From Euryarchaeota archaeon UBA106 (GTDB lineage: Archaea > Thermoplasmatota > Poseidoniia > Poseidoniales > Thalassarchaeaceae): a stretch of DNA of 10,835 nucleotides. The first letter of the stretch is position 1; every line of letters begins with the position of its first letter. Where the stretch lies: assembly GCA_002502365.1 (NCBI GenBank), contig DAOJ01000021.1, forward strand, positions 1 through 10,835. Reading direction: 5' to 3'. The notes below the pieces were generated by a model. It saw only the letters and a program-made list of their open reading frames with translations, was not told the origin of the DNA and made no database searches. A program made the translations under genes and the position numbers. Shown here piece after piece: positions 7,186 to 10,835 of this stretch.

Positions 7186-9159
7186 ATGGCTATCGTCAGT
7201 GTTTACATCGAAGAAGGCTGTATTACTTGCGATGCTTGTGAAGAAACTCTTCCCGAAGTATTCCATGTGACCGATGATACTTGTTACATCAAGGCTGATG
7301 TCAGACTCGATGGCGGCTATGATAGGAACGAGGGTAAATCTGCTCTGAAAGGGGAAATACTCTCTCAATTTGAGGACGATCTCCTCGATGCTGCTGATGG
7401 TTGTCCAGTGGATGTCATTATTGTTGTAGAAGGCGGTGAGGCAGAATCTGCAGAGCCGGAAGAAGCAGCTGAAGTTATCCAAGAGGTAGTTCCAGAGCCG
7501 GCTGTCGAACAAGAAATAGAAGTTGCAGGAGATGACTTGGAGGAGTTGCTTAGTGCTGGTGATAGAAGCCTAGCAATTCTATATGGTTCACAATCAGGAA
7601 ATTCAGAAGCGTTAGCTGCTAAGTTTTCTAAACAGGCTTCTGATTACGGTCTAGTAGGTACTGTTTACGATATGGACGGCTTTGATTTTGCTTCTTTATC
7701 TTCAATGAAGCGAGTTCTAATTGTCTGCTCAACTTGGGGTGAAGGGGAGATGCCAGACAATGCTGAAGACCTTTGGCAGGTTGCAAAACAGGCTTCGCCC
7801 GGTTCCCTTAATGGAGTTCATTACTCTGTTTTGGCACTTGGTGATACAAGTTACGAATTATTCTGTGAATCTGGAAAAGATTGGGATGAACAATTAGAGA
7901 AATTAGGCGCAACTCGTCTTGTAGACCGAGTTGATTGCGATGTTGATTACGATTCAATGGCAGCCGAATGGGCCCTTGATGCTCTAGCCGCAATGGCAGC
8001 TGTCGACGGCACTGGTGTGTACCACGAAGACATGGTGGAATCAATCAAAGAATACGTCGCAGGTGGCGATGAGGGTGCTGATGGTGAAGATGGATTTACT
8101 GTTCCTGATATTTCCGCGGAATCAATTCAGGCGGAAATTAGCATCTTCAGATATGACCCAGAGGCCGCAACAACCGGCTCTGATACGTGGGTATGTGCGA
8201 TGCCTGGCCACCTCAGTTTATTGGAAGCACTTCGAACAATAAAGAACACTCATGATGGTAGCCTTTCTTTCCGTGACGGTGCCTCTGATGACTCTACAAC
8301 AGCGATTTGTGTGAATGGACGGTTAGTTCTACCCGGACTTGTAAGGCTAGATGCAGTAGCACCAACTCGCGATGGTAGTCTCAGACTACGTGTCGACCCA
8401 TTACCCGGATTCGAAGTCATTCGGGATTTAGTGGTCGATCACTGGTCAATGGAGCGTCGACGAGAATCCACCCAACCTTGGATGGTTGCCGCAACCCGAG
8501 AAGGGTCCGCTACCATGCAAGGCAACATTGGTTTGATGGAGCCTAACATGGCAACCGCTCTACACTCAATTACTGACTTCGCAAGTCCAGCTTTATTGCA
8601 GGCATCTTCCGATGCAGTTCCTCACGCAAATGGTTATCTTGGGCCAGCGGTTTTAGCATCGGTTTGGGCGAGGAGAAATGACCCTAGATCTTCTGCATCT
8701 TCCGTAAAAGGACTTGATGAAATATTGGGTAGTTCGAATGGCATCAAGGCAGAAACAGACCTAGCCAGTATACGAAGACAGAATGGCTCCGGATTAGTTG
8801 TATCTGAAGCCTTGTTGGATGCGAAAACGCATGTATTGGAGCAGGACGCATTCACAGGACGTCATGGTAAGCACGTTTGGTGGTACGCTTGGACTCTTAA
8901 GTCAAGTGGGAAGGTCAACGATACCGTGCTTTATCGACAGGTTTTGGGGCCAATTGGCCTATTGGGCAATCTGACTTCTGGTGTGACAGCTAGAATGATG
9001 AGTGGCTTTACCAGAACTGGTGGAGATATGATAGCGGATATGCTGGCTTTCATAGCACCACCCGCTGGAGTAGGAAAGATGCCTCGCCAATTCAACTCCT
9101 CTGTAGATAATCACCATGAAGTTGTGGCAATATTCAATGAATTAGACGGTAGGTTCTGA
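7186..9159 (+). CDS. Ferredoxin-flavodoxin-SdhB-like fusion protein lacking the SdhB cluster cysteines
   Basis: The protein has 657 residues from ATG 7186; GGAG at 7174-7177 favours this over ATG 7156, which would add ten residues. Residues 1-80 are a single-cluster ferredoxin: Cys12, Cys15, Cys18 and Cys73-Pro supply the usual four [4Fe-4S] ligands. An acidic linker follows. Residues of about 129-270 are a flavodoxin domain of the cytochrome P450/sulfite reductase type, with phosphate loop GSQSGN (134-139), STWGEGEMPDN (182-192) and LALGDTSYELF (216-226), so FMN binding is likely. From 316 to the end the chain follows SdhB/TfrB: ISIFRYDPE, LEALRTIKN, SLSFR, VNGR, PLPGFEVIRDLVVD (about 405-418), a GYLGPAVLA helix (483-491) and an HdrC/SdhB-like tail EVVAIFNELDG. 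The expected 2Fe-2S, 4Fe-4S and 3Fe-4S cysteines are absent; only two Cys remain there (in WVCAMPG and AICVNG). The frame is intact, so this is not decay. Function is unknown; an electron-transfer or scaffold partner of the next gene is inferred. Confidence 0.85.
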   Translation: MAIVSVYIEEGCITCDACEETLPEVFHVTDDTCYIKADVRLDGGYDRNEGKSALKGEILSQFEDDLLDAADGCPVDVIIVVEGGEAESAEPEEAAEVIQEVVPEPAVEQEIEVAGDDLEELLSAGDRSLAILYGSQSGNSEALAAKFSKQASDYGLVGTVYDMDGFDFASLSSMKRVLIVCSTWGEGEMPDNAEDLWQVAKQASPGSLNGVHYSVLALGDTSYELFCESGKDWDEQLEKLGATRLVDRVDCDVDYDSMAAEWALDALAAMAAVDGTGVYHEDMVESIKEYVAGGDEGADGEDGFTVPDISAESIQAEISIFRYDPEAATTGSDTWVCAMPGHLSLLEALRTIKNTHDGSLSFRDGASDDSTTAICVNGRLVLPGLVRLDAVAPTRDGSLRLRVDPLPGFEVIRDLVVDHWSMERRRESTQPWMVAATREGSATMQGNIGLMEPNMATALHSITDFASPALLQASSDAVPHANGYLGPAVLASVWARRNDPRSSASSVKGLDEILGSSNGIKAETDLASIRRQNGSGLVVSEALLDAKTHVLEQDAFTGRHGKHVWWYAWTLKSSGKVNDTVLYRQVLGPIGLLGNLTSGVTARMMSGFTRTGGDMIADMLAFIAPPAGVGKMPRQFNSSVDNHHEVVAIFNELDGRF

Positions 9160-9164
9160 GGTGA
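9158..9164 (+). promoter_or_regulatory. Shine-Dalgarno site GAGGTGA overlapping the upstream stop
   Basis: This is a perfect archaeal GAGGTGA. Its first two bases are the end of the TGA stop of the fusion gene, and it lies four bases before ATG 9169. It supports translational coupling and an operon of the two genes. Confidence 0.75.
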
Positions 9165-9168
9165 AAAT

Positions 9169-10029
9169 ATGGCTGTGAAATATGCATACCATCCTGGAAA
9201 TGTCTCACACAGTAGTGCACCTGAGGTGGCTGTAACAATGGAATCCTTTGCTAGAGCAATGGGCATCCAATTAATCCAACTACCAGGAGCTACCAGTTGT
9301 GGGGCTGGAATCGTCCGGCAGGCCAACCGAAGGCTGCAACTTACACTAAATGCTCGAACCTTTGCTATGGCAGAAGCTCAGGGACTGAACATACTAACAC
9401 CCTGCGCAGCAACAGCTGGTAACTTGCAAGAAGATTTGGATGCATTAAAATCAGACCAAATCCTGATGCAGGAAGTCAATGACACTCTTGAGAATACCTG
9501 TGGATTAACAATGACTGGTGACGTAGAGATACATCATTTACTGCATGCAATCGTTGATGAAATAGGTCTAGATAAATTAGAGGAGAAGGTAAAGAATCCG
9601 TTTGATTTTGCTGTTGCCGGATATTACGGTCCAAATATACAGCAGGAAGGTGCTTGTGGTGGTGATGATGTCTACGATCCTATTTACCTCGAGAAAGTGA
9701 TTTCGGCTTTGGGAGGAACTCCGGTAAATTGGGAAGCAAGGACTCAGAGCGTTGGTGTCCCCGGCCTATTTTCAGAAGAACCGACTGTAATGAAACAGGC
9801 TGCTGAGGCTCTTTCGGAAGCCAAAGCGGAGGGTGCAGATATGATTGTAAGCGCTTGCAACCTATCTCAGGCAGTGCTCGATATTTACCAAGGAAAGGCT
9901 GGTCGCAATACTGGACTTTCAACGAATATTCCAGTAATTCATCTATCAGAGATGCTTTCCTTTGCACTTGGATGTCACAACAAGAGATTAGCCATGCTAA
10001 GGACTAGAATAGCAGTTATTGGCGACTGA
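9169..10029 (+). CDS. HdrB/SdhE-like protein with two degenerate CCG domains
   Basis: The 286-residue protein has the length and full fold pattern of heterodisulfide reductase subunit B and of SdhE of archaeal succinate dehydrogenases. It shows YAYHPG at the N-terminus, LPGATSCGAG (about 37-46), TPCAAT (77-82), IHHLLHAIVDEIGLDKLEEK, VAGYYGPN (149-156), LGGTPVNWEARTQ and GADMIVSACNLSQ (about 222-234). In the family each CCG domain gives five Cys to a noncubane [4Fe-4S] cluster. Here the ten positions read N11, S43, C44, C79, T82 and P155, S194, V195, C230, S233, so only three Cys remain and neither cluster can form in the usual way. C163 in an EGACGG insertion is extra. The upstream SdhB-like partner has lost its Cys too, as if an SdhB-SdhE or TfrB-like pair lost its clusters together. 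Close spacing marks one operon. The function is not known to me; an enzymatic Hdr role is unlikely. Confidence 0.85.
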   Translation: MAVKYAYHPGNVSHSSAPEVAVTMESFARAMGIQLIQLPGATSCGAGIVRQANRRLQLTLNARTFAMAEAQGLNILTPCAATAGNLQEDLDALKSDQILMQEVNDTLENTCGLTMTGDVEIHHLLHAIVDEIGLDKLEEKVKNPFDFAVAGYYGPNIQQEGACGGDDVYDPIYLEKVISALGGTPVNWEARTQSVGVPGLFSEEPTVMKQAAEALSEAKAEGADMIVSACNLSQAVLDIYQGKAGRNTGLSTNIPVIHLSEMLSFALGCHNKRLAMLRTRIAVIGD

Positions 10030-10030
10030 A

Positions 10031-10035
10031 TTTTT
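10031..10035 (+). terminator. Short T-run between convergent genes
   Basis: Five T follow the TGA of the HdrB-like gene by one base, then GGGG. The convergent gene ends at 10040, so only ten bases separate the stops. The run could help end the plus-strand operon, but it is short and may be chance. Confidence 0.25.
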
Positions 10036-10039
10036 GGGG

Positions 10040-10816
10040 TTATTTCTCACCCTTTCGAAAAGTACGCCAAATCTCTCTAACTTGAGTTTCTGTAATTCCA
10101 TCAATTTGTCTAAGATCGTTCTCTTCTGCCCAAACCAGTGCTGCTATTGTACCATATTTAGTTAACAACTCACTAGCTAGATTCTTATCGACACTAGGGA
10201 TGGCGACAAGAATAGATTCAGCAGAAAATCTGTCATTATTTATTGACTTCCTCAACTCCTTTGCTCCAGATGCGGCTTGTATTACCGGGTCATTCCAATA
10301 ATTGGGTGAATAGGTTTCGAAATTTTGTTCAATTTCTGATTTGATATGGTCAAACATAGAAGATTCACGTTTGGATGCTATTGCTATAAAACGGGCAGTC
10401 TCAGCACCATCATTAGTCGATACAATTGGTATTCCAAAGTCAACAACTAAGGTTGCCAATGCTCCCATTAATGCATTAGGATGTACCCGTGAGGTTTGCA
10501 ATAATCCCTCTCCTTCAAGCAGGATTATACTTCTTGGAGAAGCCACAACCAATCTACTCGCTTGTTCCAATAGCCGTCCGTCAATTAGTGAATCCACAAA
10601 ATCTCTGACTGTTTTTCTTTCAATCAATAATCTCTCTCCAATACGGAAATCTCCAGTACTCAGGCGTTCTATTTTTGCTTGAACTCCTAGGGAGTTCAAT
10701 CGAGCTACTACGGCACTGTTTAACTCTCGATCATCTACAATAATCTTAACACCTGAGTCTCCATTTAATCCCTCTGAATCAATAAAATCATTTACGGTTG
10801 GAAAAGGATTTTTCAC
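10040..10816 (-). CDS. XPF/ERCC4-family structure-specific nuclease with (HhH)2 domain
   Basis: The protein is 258 residues from GTG 10816, but the frame stays open to base 10835 and no Shine-Dalgarno site is seen, so the true start may lie outside. The ERCC4 nuclease domain (about 22-150) has the metal-binding core complete: VDDRE (27-31), GDF (55-57) and ERKTVRD (66-72), the GDxnERKx3D signature, then DGRLLEQASRL and IILLEGEG. Residues of about 199-256 form a tandem helix-hairpin-helix, with hairpins near IPSVDKN and IDGITET, as used by XPF/Mus81/Hef proteins to dimerise and bind branched DNA. It should cut flap, fork or nicked DNA at the 5' side of junctions, in repair or fork restart. No helicase is fused in the visible part, so it resembles the short crenarchaeal XPF rather than euryarchaeal Hef, unless a helicase lies upstream of the window edge. 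Confidence 0.88.
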   Translation of the reverse strand: MKNPFPTVNDFIDSEGLNGDSGVKIIVDDRELNSAVVARLNSLGVQAKIERLSTGDFRIGERLLIERKTVRDFVDSLIDGRLLEQASRLVVASPRSIILLEGEGLLQTSRVHPNALMGALATLVVDFGIPIVSTNDGAETARFIAIASKRESSMFDHIKSEIEQNFETYSPNYWNDPVIQAASGAKELRKSINNDRFSAESILVAIPSVDKNLASELLTKYGTIAALVWAEENDLRQIDGITETQVREIWRTFRKGEK

Positions 10817-10835
10817 TTCTAAATTACTTTGATCA

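Noticed and set aside
7222..7263. The ferredoxin domain looked incomplete because Leu follows CxxCxxC where CP is often found.
   Set aside because: That fourth Cys serves a second cluster or a disulfide. In single-cluster ferredoxins the fourth ligand is the distant CP, here Cys73-Pro, which is present.
7186..10029. The cysteine-poor genes might be pseudogenes or the product of frameshifts.
   Set aside because: Both frames run uninterrupted with good ribosome binding sites and family-like length, and the conserved scaffold residues around the missing ligands are kept. Random decay would not spare those.
10046..10075. Possible PCNA-interacting peptide at the C-terminus of the XPF-type nuclease (TQVREIWRTF).
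   Set aside because: The spacing of hydrophobic and aromatic residues does not fit Qxx(I/L/M)xx(F/Y)(F/Y), and the segment is part of the second helix-hairpin-helix.

Overview
The window looks like chromosomal DNA from a marine euryarchaeon, most probably Marine Group II (Candidatus Poseidoniales). This rests on gene content rather than a database match. It carries an archaeal group II chaperonin (thermosome), an XPF/ERCC4-family repair nuclease and archaeal Shine-Dalgarno sites of the GAGGTGA type. It also has TATA-like promoter elements and a very large secreted, membrane-anchored protein whose Trp-rich C-terminal tail resembles, from memory, those of Marine Group II surface proteins. No tRNA, rRNA, CRISPR array, insertion sequence or integrase is visible. 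Coding density is high and no intergenic gap exceeds about 175 bases.

Layout: (1) 1-579, the 3' end of a class I PLP aminotransferase followed by a 73-residue membrane protein in the same transcription unit. (2) 576-1691, on the minus strand, a six-helix membrane protein of unknown function that converges on the small gene with stop codons overlapping by four bases. (3) A divergent intergenic region of about 175 bases with a perfect 7-3-7 palindrome. (4) 1866-5369, a 1167-residue surface protein with signal peptide, calcium-loop-like motif, jelly-roll-like region, four Ig-like modules, one C-terminal membrane helix and an acidic cytoplasmic tail. (5) 5480-7090, the thermosome subunit, with its own promoter and a hairpin directly after its stop. 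(6) 7186-10029, a tight two-gene operon. (7) 10040-10816, on the minus strand, a stand-alone XPF-type nuclease whose frame is still open at the window edge.

The two-gene operon is the most unusual part. The first gene fuses a [4Fe-4S] ferredoxin, a CPR-type flavodoxin and a full-length succinate dehydrogenase iron-sulfur-subunit (SdhB/TfrB-like) domain. The second encodes an HdrB/SdhE-like protein with two CCG domains. Ferredoxin and flavodoxin motifs are intact, but in the SdhB-like part essentially all eleven expected cluster cysteines are gone, and in the HdrB-like protein only three of ten remain. Both frames are intact and the scaffolds are well preserved. The pair therefore looks like a maintained system in which an old iron-sulfur electron wire has been stripped of most of its clusters and coupled to a new ferredoxin/flavodoxin input. 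Its function is unknown to me.
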